Of a stretch of DNA of 64,000 bases, positions 10,386 to 20,835 are shown one piece after another. Both the position numbers and the translations under genes were made by a program. The notes under the pieces were generated by a model. It had not been told where the DNA came from, did not search any database, and worked only from the letters and a program-made list of their open reading frames with translations. Positions within the stretch are counted from its first letter, which is position 1. Every line of letters begins with the position of its first letter. Origin of the DNA: Ovis canadensis (taxonomy: Eukaryota > Chordata > Mammalia > Artiodactyla > Bovidae); NCBI RefSeq assembly GCF_042477335.2, contig NC_091263.1, positions 72,534,501-72,598,500 of the forward strand. The letters run 5' to 3'.

Positions 10386-13300
10386 TCCTTACAGTACAAC
10401 AAATTCATCAGCTTTGATTTTATCCAGCAGGTTACAATCCACTACTGCCAGAAGCAGCCTTTCCTCCAAGCCTTTGGGTGTTCAGTTCAGAACTTGAGCT
10501 CTAGGTGCTGGGGGCTCCTGCTCCCAGGGAGTTACTGCTCTTTGGGTCTCCTGGGGCATGGAGCTAGCCAGCTTCTCAAACGGGAACGTGCAGGAGGCGC
10601 TGGGATGCGAAGAGCAGTTTCTGGCTCAGCGGGTTGGGCTCACCAGCTGGTGTCAGATTTTGCTTTTCTGAGCTGAACAAGCCTCCAAGGGGTGCTGACG
10701 CTGCTGGCCCACAGGCCACCTCTCGAGCACTGGCACGTGGGACAATGGTTCTCAAGCTTCGGCAGGCACCGGGGCCTGGAGGCTTTGTTAAAATACATAT
10801 TCCCAGGGTCTACTTTTAAAGTTTCCAATTCAGTAAGGTTAGGGTTGGGCTTCCCAGGTGATGCTACTATTTCTGATTTAGAACCACTGAACCAGGACAC
10901 TGCTGTTGGAACGTGGTTATATTGGAATTCTTGTGGAATTTTTATTTTTTACACCCCAGAGATGATGATTTAATTGGTACAGAATGTGGCTTGGGCATTG
11001 AGAATGCTGTGAGTTTCATAAGGGTTCCTATTGCTCAGCACAAGTTGAGATTATTCTAGAAAGAGGTAGGAGTAAATAAAAAGGCCTTTGAAAGGGAGTG
11101 AGCTTGCCATTTTCGAGGGCCAGTGAGGAGGCCAGAAAGAAATGAGATCAGAGAGGTGGGCCAGGGTGGGATGGGGAGGGGAGGAGACAGGTTGGGCGCG
11201 CAAGGTTACTCTGGTGAGATGGGCAGCCACGGGAGGCTTTAGGCAAGGATGCTGTGACCTGCATGCCTTGACCATGAGCCTCACCAGCCAGTCCCGAGGC
11301 AGCTCTCCTTATGCAGGTCCAGAGGCTTTCTACCAAGCGTGTCTGGACGGCGGTGAGTCGAGGATGGAGCCCCACAGCCTTCTCTTAGTGCTCCCACACT
11401 TGAAGCACTGCCTATGGACTTTGCTTAGAGCTAGTTTTTGAGGCTTTGATATCCTGGGAAAGTAAGTTTAGGCACAGTAATAAATTATTACGTCAGGGGA
11501 GAAAAATGCTCCAGATAGGGGATGTCTCTAATTGCTGGTAAAGACGTCCAGGAGCTTCGCTTTAAGACACGCAGTGTGTGCGGCACGCCGTGAGCATACC
11601 TAACACTGCTGACCGTGCGCTTAGAAGCGGTTACAGTCAGGACACTACACTGGGTTTTTACAATTAAAAAAGAGATAACTTCCACCACATGTGCGAAAGA
11701 CAAGTCTACAAAGCTCTGAATGCTTCAATTTAATTTTTGTTTTTTGTTCTTCAGGCAAGCTATCATGGGTATTTCACTACCATTTGGAAAACGCTATTAT
11801 ACCATTAATAATAATAAAAAATTTAAGCCAAGGAGAAAAAGAAAAGCCTAAATGATGAATTGGGAAATGGATAAAGTTGGGCATAACTGCTCATTTTAAC
11901 AAAAGGATTCCTTAGGTAAGGGATTTTGCACCAGTGTCCCTCTAGGGCGCTAAAACTAGGATTCACTTTGACACACAGCCTGGCGGAAACATGACCAGCT
12001 GGGAGAGAGAGGCTGACCAGAGGCCTTCCGTGATGTCACTTCCAACAGAGCGATAATAACTTTGCGATTTCGCTTATCTGCTCCGTCCCCTCCAGGCCGG
12101 AGGGGACAATATGAGTGTGCTTGGATTGCACAGGATTCCTGGGACACCATCCACATTCTATTTTGATTCTGGCACTTGGTAACCTTTCTTCTAGGAAATA
12201 GAACAACCAAAAAAGCCACCCGTTGGTGATATTCAGTTGTCCTGAGGAAGCAAGGGCAGCAAGGCCACCCAGGGCAGACTGAGCAGAGCCAGGCGTGGCC
12301 CCGGGTCATTTTAACAACACTCCGGGCCTGATGTTTGATGGTGGCCTGCAACCAGCTCTGCCAACCTGCCATGGAGATGACCTGTCCTCTCCTTGTTATT
12401 TGAGCCCTAGGTTTTTCCTGGGCAAGAGCTGACATTGACATCATCACCTCGTGATGCTGTTGGGTGACCTTGTTCAAAGAGCTAGTTCCACTCGTTTCCC
12501 CTGGATCCTAAAGTTGTATGAGAGAAACACCGCCTTGAAGCAAGGAGGGAGGGGGGTCGAAACTCTGCACAGGGGAAGACCCCTGCCCTTCATCTGACTT
12601 CCAAATCCACATCGATTCACTTTTATCCAACCCACTTGCTAGCAGTCCTCAGCCTGGGAAAGTCTTAAAGGAAAAACCACGGCAGATGTCAATGTGATGA
12701 TTACTTTTAAAATATTGTTATAATAGAGTCAGCCAGGTAGAAACTATGACCTCATAAAGAAGAGCTCTGATCCTTATTACAAGACAGAGGAGTGTTCACA
12801 AGTGGTCTTTTGTACTCTGGAGGAATACAGAGGCCTGACAGTCAGGAGTCAGGGAGCACATGGCATGGAACCACTGGTTTAATTAGGAAAACAAGAGATA
12901 CTCTGAACTCCACTGCACGCTGGCCCTAAGCCAGATCCTGCGCGAACGTCACTGAAGGCTCAGCCTCCTGAGCGCAGCTACCACCCTCAGGTCAGGGAGG
13001 AGCAAACTGAGGCTCAGAGGCTGGGCCACTAAGCAGTCGTGCTGGCAAACAAACACAAGGCCTCTGGGCTCCAAATCTCTCCTCTTCGTGGAGCACACAC
13101 TGCTGGCTTGCAAATACCATCACCAGAAGTTTTTTCCAGAACTCCAAGCCGAGGCTCTGCTAATCAGTAACAGAATGACCGCAGGCCTTCCGGCAACACA
13201 CAGAGCTTAAGCTGAAAGGACAGTGCACAGCTGAAGGCCCCGAGGCCGCGAGGTGAAAACATCCCCTCAACGGTGGCAGCCTCCTGACTCAAATCCCAAC

Positions 13301-13539
13301 GAGGGCGCTCCACCGCCCGCCAACTACAGGCGCGCACAGGACAGTGCTGACCCGAGGCATCTTGTCTGGGATGTGGCCGGGCCGGCGATGGGTCTCGTTT
13401 TAACTCAGCAGTATGTGGGCACGCAGGGCGTTTTACCCGACGACTTGCTCCCTGGGGCCTGAACAGCTCGCGATTTTCTTTCCTTCTTTGCTCCTGGTAG
13501 CGACAGATACTGTTAGGCTGGAGCTCCGCACGCTGTCCG
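10386..13539. other. Intergenic, no gene seen
   Basis: Mostly unique-looking sequence plus one MIR piece (12940-13095). A 173-codon minus-strand open frame (11956-12477) has no recognisable domain, and one of this length is expected by chance in a window this size. Confidence 0.55.
12940..13095 (-). repeat. MIR SINE
   Basis: It has antisense MIR phrases (GAGCAAACTGAGGCTCAGAG; GGCCTCTGGGCTCCAAATCT). Confidence 0.5.
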
Positions 13540-14350
13540 GGTTTAAGGAAATAAATGGGCGGCAGAAAGGCACGGAGCGCAGCGCCACCTGCTGCCGCCA
13601 GCGGACGCGGCCGTGAGGCGAGCCCGGGGCCGGAAGCCGGGCGGAGCGCGAGCCCGGGTGCGGCCCTCCTCGGCCGTCCCTGCAGGCGAGGCGCTGAGGC
13701 CGGAAGCGGGACGCGGAGGCCCTTTCGCCGGAACTCGCCCGACGCGGACGCGAGAGCTGGTTGCAGACGCTGCTCCTCGCAGCCGACCCCCCCCAGGGGA
13801 GACCCCCGCCCTCTGAGGCGGGTGGGCGCTCTGCGGTGGCAGCGCCGGGGGCACAGCCCCGGGGCCTGCCTCACCCGCGGGTGTGAGATGCCCGCAGTGC
13901 CCCGGATCTCCGTGCAGTCACGGACTGGGGCCGCGCACGCGCCGGTTTTGCACGTTGGTCGCTCCCCTGCCCTCACCAGGCCACGGGGGGAAAGCCGGGC
14001 TTACGGACCACCGAAACCACGCTGAGCCAGGATGCGTGGGCAGCCACCGACAAACACGTGCTGAGCACCCGAGAAAGGGGAGAGGAAAGGAGGCAGGGAG
14101 GAAAAAGTCTGCGTGCGACCAGGAGGGGCCGTGCAGACCCCACGTCACTAACGCCAGGGCCCGTGTGCGGCCTCGCTCCTCCAGTCACTGGCCTCCCTGC
14201 AGACCCCTGACCGGGCGAAAACGGCTCCCGCCTCGGAGCTCGGCGGGGCTCCCAGGGCCCTGGACTCACGCCCCTTGCTGCTGCTCAGAGGACAGCTGAG
14301 ACCGGACCCGCTTCCGCCACCATCGGCTCAGCCCCGCACCTCGCCCGCCG
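13540..14350. other. Orphan CpG island
   Basis: About 0.8 kb is very CpG and G+C rich, beginning with GGGCGG near 13,557. It lies about 6 kb past the LSM3 3' end, and no known coding exon is recognisable. Open frames on both strands (for example minus 13164-13976, 270 codons, and plus 13555-14025) have low-complexity Arg/Pro/Ala composition and look like G+C-rich shadows. It may be a promoter of an unannotated noncoding transcript or a distal element. Confidence 0.75.
13582..13595 (-). promoter_or_regulatory. CTCF-like motif
   Basis: The minus strand reads GCAGCAGGTGGCGC, matching 13 of 14 positions of the CTCF core CCASYAGRKGGCRS. It lies at the edge of the orphan CpG island. Confidence 0.5.
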
Positions 14351-14737
14351 CGTCCTGCACAGCACCGGCGCTGGGCAGTTTGTGGTCAGTGCCCCACTGA
14401 CAGAGCCTGGCACCGAGAGCTCGTTTGAGAATAAATTTTAATTGAGTTAAATTTTTTCACATTCATGGTCCTCCTGAAACCTATCTGGGGAGAAAAAAAA
14501 AAGTGGGGATAGTTGGAATACAGTGAGTGAGTGACCTGAGCAAACTGCATGGGCCTCCCAGGACTGCCTCCCCTTCATGACATCCAAACCCAAGGTCCGC
14601 GATGTGTCAGTGACGTTCTGAGATCTGTCCTGGCTTCTTAAACGCTTCCCAGCCCTTACAGGCTGACGTTAGGCTGTGAGTAACTGGCCCAGCTGGTCCG
14701 TGGCACAGCTGGGATGTGAAGCGGGATTATCTGATGT

Positions 14738-14950
14738 GGGGCCTCCCTGGCGGCTTAGCGGTAGAGTCTGCCTATCAGCGCAGGAGCCTTAGGCTCACTC
14801 CCTGGGGTGGGAAGATCCCCTGGAGAAGGAAATGGCAACCCACTCCAGTATTCTTGCTTGGGAAATCCCATGGACAGAGGAGCCTGGCGGTCTACAGTCC
14901 ATGGGGTCACAAAAGAATCGGACACGACTTGGGGCCTCAACAACAACAAT
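14738..14950 (+). repeat. Bov-tA SINE
   Basis: It has the GGGCCTCCCTGGCGGCTTAG head and a full body, and ends in a CAA-rich tail (CAACAACAACAATG). Confidence 0.9.
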
Positions 14951-15139
14951 GTATGTCAGAAGCTACAGTGGGGCCTGCTACTGCCACATCCAGGAGGCTT
15001 CTAGAAGCAGTCAAGAAAACAAGAATCTACATGTTCCAGGTACGAAAATTGGGCAATGGATCTAAAATGAATTTAAAACACTAGGGTGCTTTAATTTCTT
15101 GGTGTTAGTTTTCTGTGTAAATTGGTAACTAGTGAGGTA

Positions 15140-15596
15140 TCTCTAGTCAAGGCTATGGTTTTTCCTGTGGTCATGTATGGATGCGAGAGTTGGAGTGTGA
15201 AGAAAGCTGAGCGCCGAAGAATTGATGCTTTTGAACTGCGGTGTTGGAGAAGACTCTTGAGAGTCCCTTGGACTGCAAGGAGACCCAACCAGTCCATTCT
15301 AAAGATCAGCTCTGGGATTTCTTTGGAGGGAATGATGCTGAAGCTGAAACTCCAGTACTTTGGGCACCTCATGCAAAGAGTTGACTCATTGGAAAAGACT
15401 CTGATGCTGGGAGGGATTGGGGGCAGGAGGAGAAGGGGACAACAGGATGAGATGGCTGGATGGCATCACGGACTCGATGGACGTGAGTCTGAGTGAACTC
15501 CAGGAGTTGGTGATGGACAGGCAGGCCTGGTGCGCTGCGATTCATGGGGTCGCAAAGAGTCGGATATGACTGAGCGACTGAACTGAACTGAGTGAG
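15140..15596 (+). mobile_element. BovB LINE 3' end
   Basis: Sense-strand BovB ORF2 end: YGCESWSVKKAERRRID-like reading through [18 protein letters not shown], with a frame disruption near 15,445. It ends GAGCGACTGAACTGAACTG. It is dead. Confidence 0.9.
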
Positions 15597-15739
15597 GGAT
15601 CTACTGTTGGCTATCTACTAACTAGTGAGGTGTCTACTGTGGTGCTCAGGTAAATGGTAATGGGACAAGATGGCTAGAAGGGCAAGTGTCCACTTGTGGG
15701 CAGGACATCACAAGTGTCTGGAAAGCAGTATGAAAGTTC

Positions 15740-16275
15740 ACCTGTGAAAGAACCGTTTGCTCTGAATGGATAAAGAAGTAGAGATATATGCCTGTATGAA
15801 TATGATGCCCTGTTATTCAGCCCGGAGGAAAGAAGAAATTCTGCCATTTGCAACAACACAGACAGACCCTGAGGGCATTATGCTACGTGGAATAAGCCAA
15901 ACACTGCATGCACCATATGTGAAACCTAAAAAAAAAGAAAAGGTCAAACTCTTAGAAAAATGGTTTCTAGGTTTGGAGGATGGGGGAAACACAGACGGTA
16001 GAAAAGGAGTACAGACTTTCAGGCCTGAGTAAAACCCGACGACTGAGTGTGAACCGCGGTGGCTAAGCTGACCACACTGAAATCGGCTGAGAAAGTAGAA
16101 AGCTCTCACCACACACGCACACACAGATGGACAGGAGGTGATGGATGCATTCATAACCAGAAGGTGGGAATCCCCTCCCCACCCTGACGTATACATACGT
16201 CAAATCATTACAATGCCCACGAGAAATACCTCACAATTGTATCAATTTCGCTTCAATAAGGCGGAAAAAAAAAGT
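15740..16275 (+). mobile_element. L1 3' end relic
   Basis: It is L1 3'-like sequence (GAATGGATAAAGAAGTAGAG, TGTTATTCAGCCCGGAGGAA, and a tail TTGTATCAATTTCGCTTCAATAAG-like followed by A-rich DNA). Confidence 0.7.
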
Positions 16276-16942
16276 ACCATTTATTCTTTCCAACGGTAGG
16301 GTTGTCACTGGCTTTCTTACAGTTTACTTGCTCAGTCATTCAGCATTTCCTGGGGACATGCTCTTGGCCAGGCGCTGGGCCCAGGGGTTGAGACGATGGC
16401 ACCTGCTAACAAGAAGCCACTTGTTGGGTGGGACTCATTCTCACATCGTGCAAATAACTCGCCTTCCTCAGAGCTCCAAGGACCCCAGTACTTACTTTCA
16501 GCCCCATACACTCATGTTGCAGGCCCCCCCCCAGCTCAGCCCCCGAAGAGGGCTCCAGCTACTGCCACGCCCAGTCATGAAACACGTCTGAGCTCCATCC
16601 ACACTGACTCCCCCGCCCCCCCCGCCCCACAGGGTACTCAAGGGCCTCTTACTAGATTCCAGAGCAGTGACTTCAAATCATAACATCTCTGCTATGAAGT
16701 GTGTTCCAAAAACTTTGCCACTAATGATCCATTAATAGTCAAAGGGTTTATTTTCGTGTAAGTTAGGGGAGATGGCAAGTTATTCTTACATAACAGGCAC
16801 TCTGTCTCCAGCTCCCACCCACTTTCCCCTGGTTCCTTTGAGAGAAGTACCCCTCTCCTCACTCAGACCAGATTATCCCTAGGTGGATGATCTGCCCCTT
16901 AGTTCCACGATGGGCATGTGGCTCAGGCCCAGCCCACCAGTG
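16276..16942. other. Intergenic, nothing recognised
   Basis: Mixed-composition DNA with C-rich runs (about 16,524-16,534 and 16,610-16,630). No coding or repeat identity was recognised. Confidence 0.5.
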
Positions 16943-17147
16943 TGGTCAGTCACTCAGTCGTGCCCGACTCCTTGGCACCCCACGGACTGTGGCCCGCCAG
17001 GCTCCTCCATCCACGGGATTTTCCAGGCAAGAACGCTGGAGTGGGCTGCCGCCTCCTTCTCCAGGGCATCTTCCTGACTTTGGGACGGAAGCCGCATCCC
17101 CTACCCTGGCGGGGAGATCCTCTGCCGCGGAGTCACCCGGGAGGCCG
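16943..17147 (-). repeat. Bov-tA SINE
   Basis: A diverged reverse-oriented copy: GTCAGTCACTCAGTCGTGCC to GAGTCACCCGGGAGGCC. Confidence 0.85.
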
Positions 17148-17574
17148 TCCTTCAGGTTCCTCGCTTTCAGCGCTGCTGCCACGATAGCTGCGTTCTGCCT
17201 CTCATCTCCTTGCTTCAGCCCTTGTTCCCTGTTGCTGAACACTTTAAAAACGACGTCTACTAATTGAGAAGGGTCCATTTCACATACGCCATCTAACTTC
17301 TATAATTTTGTAACCTCTGGGGCACTTTGCCTGATGAAGGTCATGTTTGTCATCCTTACATTCTCAGGGGCCTCAGGCTCTCTACCTGTGTAGCACCTGT
17401 AAACCTGATAAATCATTTCTAGAAACTCTGATGGCCCTTTGGTTTCCCCTCAGGAATCTTAAGTTTGGTCCAGCCGCCCCGCTGGGTTTCCCCTCAGATC
17501 TCTGCGCTGAACGGTGGAAGTCCTCTGACTCCCTCTCCCCAGCTGCAATGGCATGAAGGCCTCTACGTACGGTG

Positions 17575-17788
17575 CACGCCTGCCGAGTCACTGCGGCTGG
17601 GTCCGACTCTGACCTTCTGGCCTGCGGCCCCCAGGCTCCCCTGCCCTTGGGATTCTCTAAGCAGAAGACCGGAGCGGGTCTCCACGCCCTCCTCCAGGGG
17701 ATCTTCCCGACCCAGGGACTGAACCCGAGTCTCCCGCGGCTCCTGCGCTGCAGGCGGATTCTTTGCCTCTGAGCGCCGGGGAAGCCCT
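17575..17788 (-). repeat. Bov-tA SINE, strongly diverged
   Basis: A reverse-oriented copy with many changes; GGGTCCGACTCTGACCTTCT, CCTCCAGGGGATCTTCCCGA and GCCGGGGAAGCCC are recognisable. A 228-codon minus-strand frame through it is not a gene. Confidence 0.75.
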
Positions 17789-18215
17789 CTACATATGCTC
17801 TTTCCCCTGCTCTTTGCAAAACACTTGTAACGGTGAGCTCACGTAATAGTTGAGCGAGCGATTCGGGGGCCATTGCTCTTCTGACCCTAACGTCTATTGG
17901 GCTCTCCTCGCCACGAGGGCTAGGCAGGGACCAGCACGTGAGCCAGTCGAGAACGAGAGCACGGCAGCTGGCAAGCAGGTAGGCTGTAATCCCGGACCTG
18001 CTACTGGCAGGGCCTGCCCAAGAATGGAATCCACGAAGCTCACCAGAGCCGAGGGACACAAACGTCATTGAGCCTCCGGGGCCTGCCAGGGCGACTCCCG
18101 GAATTTTCAGTGGCTTTCCATCCAGTGCAGGTGAGCACTGCTCACAGCTGGCAGCCGCTCGCCCAGGGGAACATTCCTCCCCTCTGCCTGCAGGCTGAAA
18201 CGTAGGGATGTACTG

Positions 18216-18454
18216 CAGGCATTCCTCGTTGATTGTGTTTCACTTTGTTGCTCTTATTTTTTTTTTAACAAATTGAATGTTTGCGCAACCCTGCATGAAC
18301 TCTCCTGGAGCGTTTTTTCCAACAGCGTTTGCTCACTCATGTCTCTGTCACGTTTCGATAATTCCTGCACCATTCCCAACTTTTCCACTGTTATGGTGAT
18401 CTGCTTTACTGTGAGGTCTGGAACCAAACCTGCAATAGCTCCACAATGTGCCTG
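18216..18454. mobile_element. Tigger1-type MITE (internally deleted pogo element)
   Basis: The 5' part matches the Tigger1 end (CAGGCATTCCTCGTTGATTG, then TTTTTCCAACAGCGTTTGCT). It jumps straight to the other Tigger1 end (AGGTCTGGAACCAAACCTGC, then TGTGCCTG). The transposase region is deleted. Confidence 0.7.
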
Positions 18455-20547
18455 CATCTGTCACAGAAGGATGTGTGAACCAGCCTAGTTTGGGCAGATC
18501 TTTAAAAACCACTATTTAAAATGTATGAAAAGTGCCTATTTGCAGCTGATGCTTTTAGTCTTACTCGGGAAGCTCAAATTACCCAGGTTTCAGCTGGGGC
18601 ACGTGTCATCTCAATGCTGAGTATATAGCCGCACGTTTTGTCTGTCCATCCTTGTTCGTGGGAAACCACAAGTCGGGACCATAAGCCACCAACACAGGGA
18701 TCCAACTACGGCATTTGCCTGAGAGGCTCCCCCTTGAGTGATGTGATACCACATCGCAGAAACTACCAGTCCCCAGCTCCAGTGACATCGGGCCGTCCAG
18801 CTGGCTGGAGCTCAGGGTGTCGTGTAGCCCTGGAAATCCAAGGCACGGCTCCGGGGCCCTCTGACTGCACATTCTCAGAGGGCAGCACCCCTGGCGGCCT
18901 GGAGAAGCAGGCTGGAGGGGGGACTGTGGCGGAACGCTGCTTGAATGGCCCCTACTGTGGGTTGGGCCCCAGCTCCAACCCTCTAGGCAGGCAGCCTGAG
19001 CTCCTTAAGGGCTCACAAAACCCCCGTCTGGGGACATGCAGAGGATTATCCTGCAGGTACACTTTTTCTAATATTTACTTGGCTGTGCCAAGTCTTGGTT
19101 GAATACTCAGATGTTCGATCTTCGCTGTGGTGCGCAGGATCTTTAGTTGTGGGATGTGGGACCTAGCTCCCTGATCAGGGCTCGAACTCACACACCCTGC
19201 ATTGAGATCGCAGAGTTCCAGCCACTGGACCACCAGGAAGTCCCTATCCCATTATCTTAGCAGCCAGGACTAAGCAGACGTTTGTATAGAGCAACTGGGT
19301 TTTATGTGCACACAATGGCAACTGGGTCAGATGGTAAGGTTCATGGTGTTTAGAAACATAGTTGTGTAGACAATAGTCCTCACAGCCAAAAATAGTTCTA
19401 TGTAACCTATCAATTCTAGGAGAAATATTCAAGAATTAAGCACAGATCTCGGATGCCACAGGGAGAGAATCGGAGTGGCCATCACACCAGCCTGTGGTGG
19501 ACATCAGGAGCCAGGGCTGCCCGCACGCTCCCCCGGGAACTGCCTGGGACCCACAGGCCAGAACTGAGAGCTCACGGAGCTTCAGCTTCTCGTAACATCC
19601 TGCAGGAGAGCTGCCACACGGATGGCACAGCAGACAGGCACCAAGTGCCTCTGCCTGGTGCACTCTGACAGGAGATGGCGATTATCACGCAGACCAACAA
19701 CAGCAGCTCTGAAACAAGTGTTCTGTTCCGGAAGAATAATCCCAAGGATCAACCACTGGCCACCATCAGAAACACAGTCCCCCTTCTTCAACCATGAAGA
19801 GGCGCTGTAAGCAGGTCCGCTCCTGGAACTCCCTGAAGCCAGGACAAGCGTGCGGGCGGCAGAAGAGCTCCCTCCCGGCTCTGACGCAGATGAAGCCTCT
19901 GTCCGTTTGCCCACACTTGCTTTCCTCATCTCCGTTAACTTGTAGGAACAGGCATAATAAAGAAAATGAAACCACTTCATAAAATGTCTAATGAAAGCAT
20001 CTTTCTTGCACATGGCTTAAAACACTGCCTGTTAGCACAGTGTGCTAGACAATGAAGCCCGACCTTAGGAAACCAGGCCAGACAGATGGCAGCGCACTGG
20101 GCTTCACCGGCCCCTGCAGCGCTAGTGTTTCCGCTGAGACCCCATCACCAGCACCATACCCGCCCAGCCAGGTGCTTCTGGCTTGGGTGCTGGCCCCTGC
20201 GTGCTCACGGCATCCCGTACACGTACGCCACCATCAGCACGGCCCTCCCTGCCTTGCAGTCACTGCGCCTCAACAAGTGCCTTCCCAGAAGGGTCCAGGG
20301 AGGGACGCAAACCGAAAGCTGCAGTTCCCAGGACTCAACTTCGTGCTGCAAACACAGCAGACGCAAGACAAGTGGGCAAGGGGATGGAAGACGTGCTTAT
20401 TTCAAAGAATTCACAAGACAGGAGACCACGTTAAAAACCAAGAAAGGAAACGACACATTTAATTTAAAGGAAGAAACCCAGAAGTTGTCCAAAAAAAACA
20501 GTGGAGCAAATCAATTCCTGGAAAAGCTCTGTATCGCGGCGATCACA
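18455..20547. other. Intergenic downstream of LSM3
   Basis: Besides the CHR SINE at 19060-19245, I recognise nothing here. It could hold an extended LSM3 3' UTR if the hexamer at 20548 is bypassed. Confidence 0.5.
19060..19245 (-). repeat. CHR-type SINE
   Basis: It contains reverse-oriented CHR phrases: AGGATCTTTAGTTGTGGGAT, CTCCCTGATCAGGGCTCGAA, CCACTGGACCACCAGGAAGT. It is a Cetartiodactyl tRNA-derived SINE. Confidence 0.8.
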
Positions 20548-20553
20548 TTTATT
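20548..20553 (-). terminator. LSM3: LSM3 polyadenylation signal
   Basis: An AATAAA hexamer on the minus strand (TTTATT on the plus strand) lies about 200 nt past the LSM3 stop, giving a short 3' UTR. It is the first canonical hexamer downstream. Its use is inferred. Confidence 0.65.
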
Positions 20554-20754
20554 GGAAGGGTTGGAGAAAAATAAAAATGCCGTTTAGCTGAAGTATTTGT
20601 GAGTTATCTACAAATCAACTTATTTCAGGAGTGGAAGAATTCTTGCTTATTTTCAGCATCAAGATGCACATCGGTCTCTCTTTGGAACATCTTCCACACT
20701 CAAAGAGGCCACCGCACAGCACAGCCCGTCTCCCACAGGCGGCGGATTCTCGTT

Positions 20755-20835
20755 TCAGCCAACTCTCAACGGCGGGGCAACCAGCACAACGCCGTCTCCC
20801 CGCACAAAGAGCATCGGAATATTCCGTTTTGTTGA
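20755..20835 (-). CDS. LSM3: LSM3 coding exon 4 (terminal)
   Basis: It encodes [17 protein letters not shown] through PPLRVG (residues 77-102) and the stop TGA at 20755-20757. The acceptor is TTCCAG| after a pyrimidine-rich tract. It carries the Sm2 motif. Confidence 0.95.
   Translation of the reverse strand, partial: STKRNIPMLFVRGDGVVLVAPPLRVG

Noticed and set aside
13164..13976. 270-codon minus-strand open frame across the orphan CpG island, and the 156-codon plus-strand frame 13555-14025
   Set aside because: Composition is Arg/Pro/Ala/Gly-rich in every frame because stop codons are rare in such GC-rich DNA. No domain is recognisable and overlapping frames are equally open.
17382..18068. 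228-codon minus-strand open frame
   Set aside because: A third of it is a diverged Bov-tA SINE (17575-17788) and the rest has no family features.
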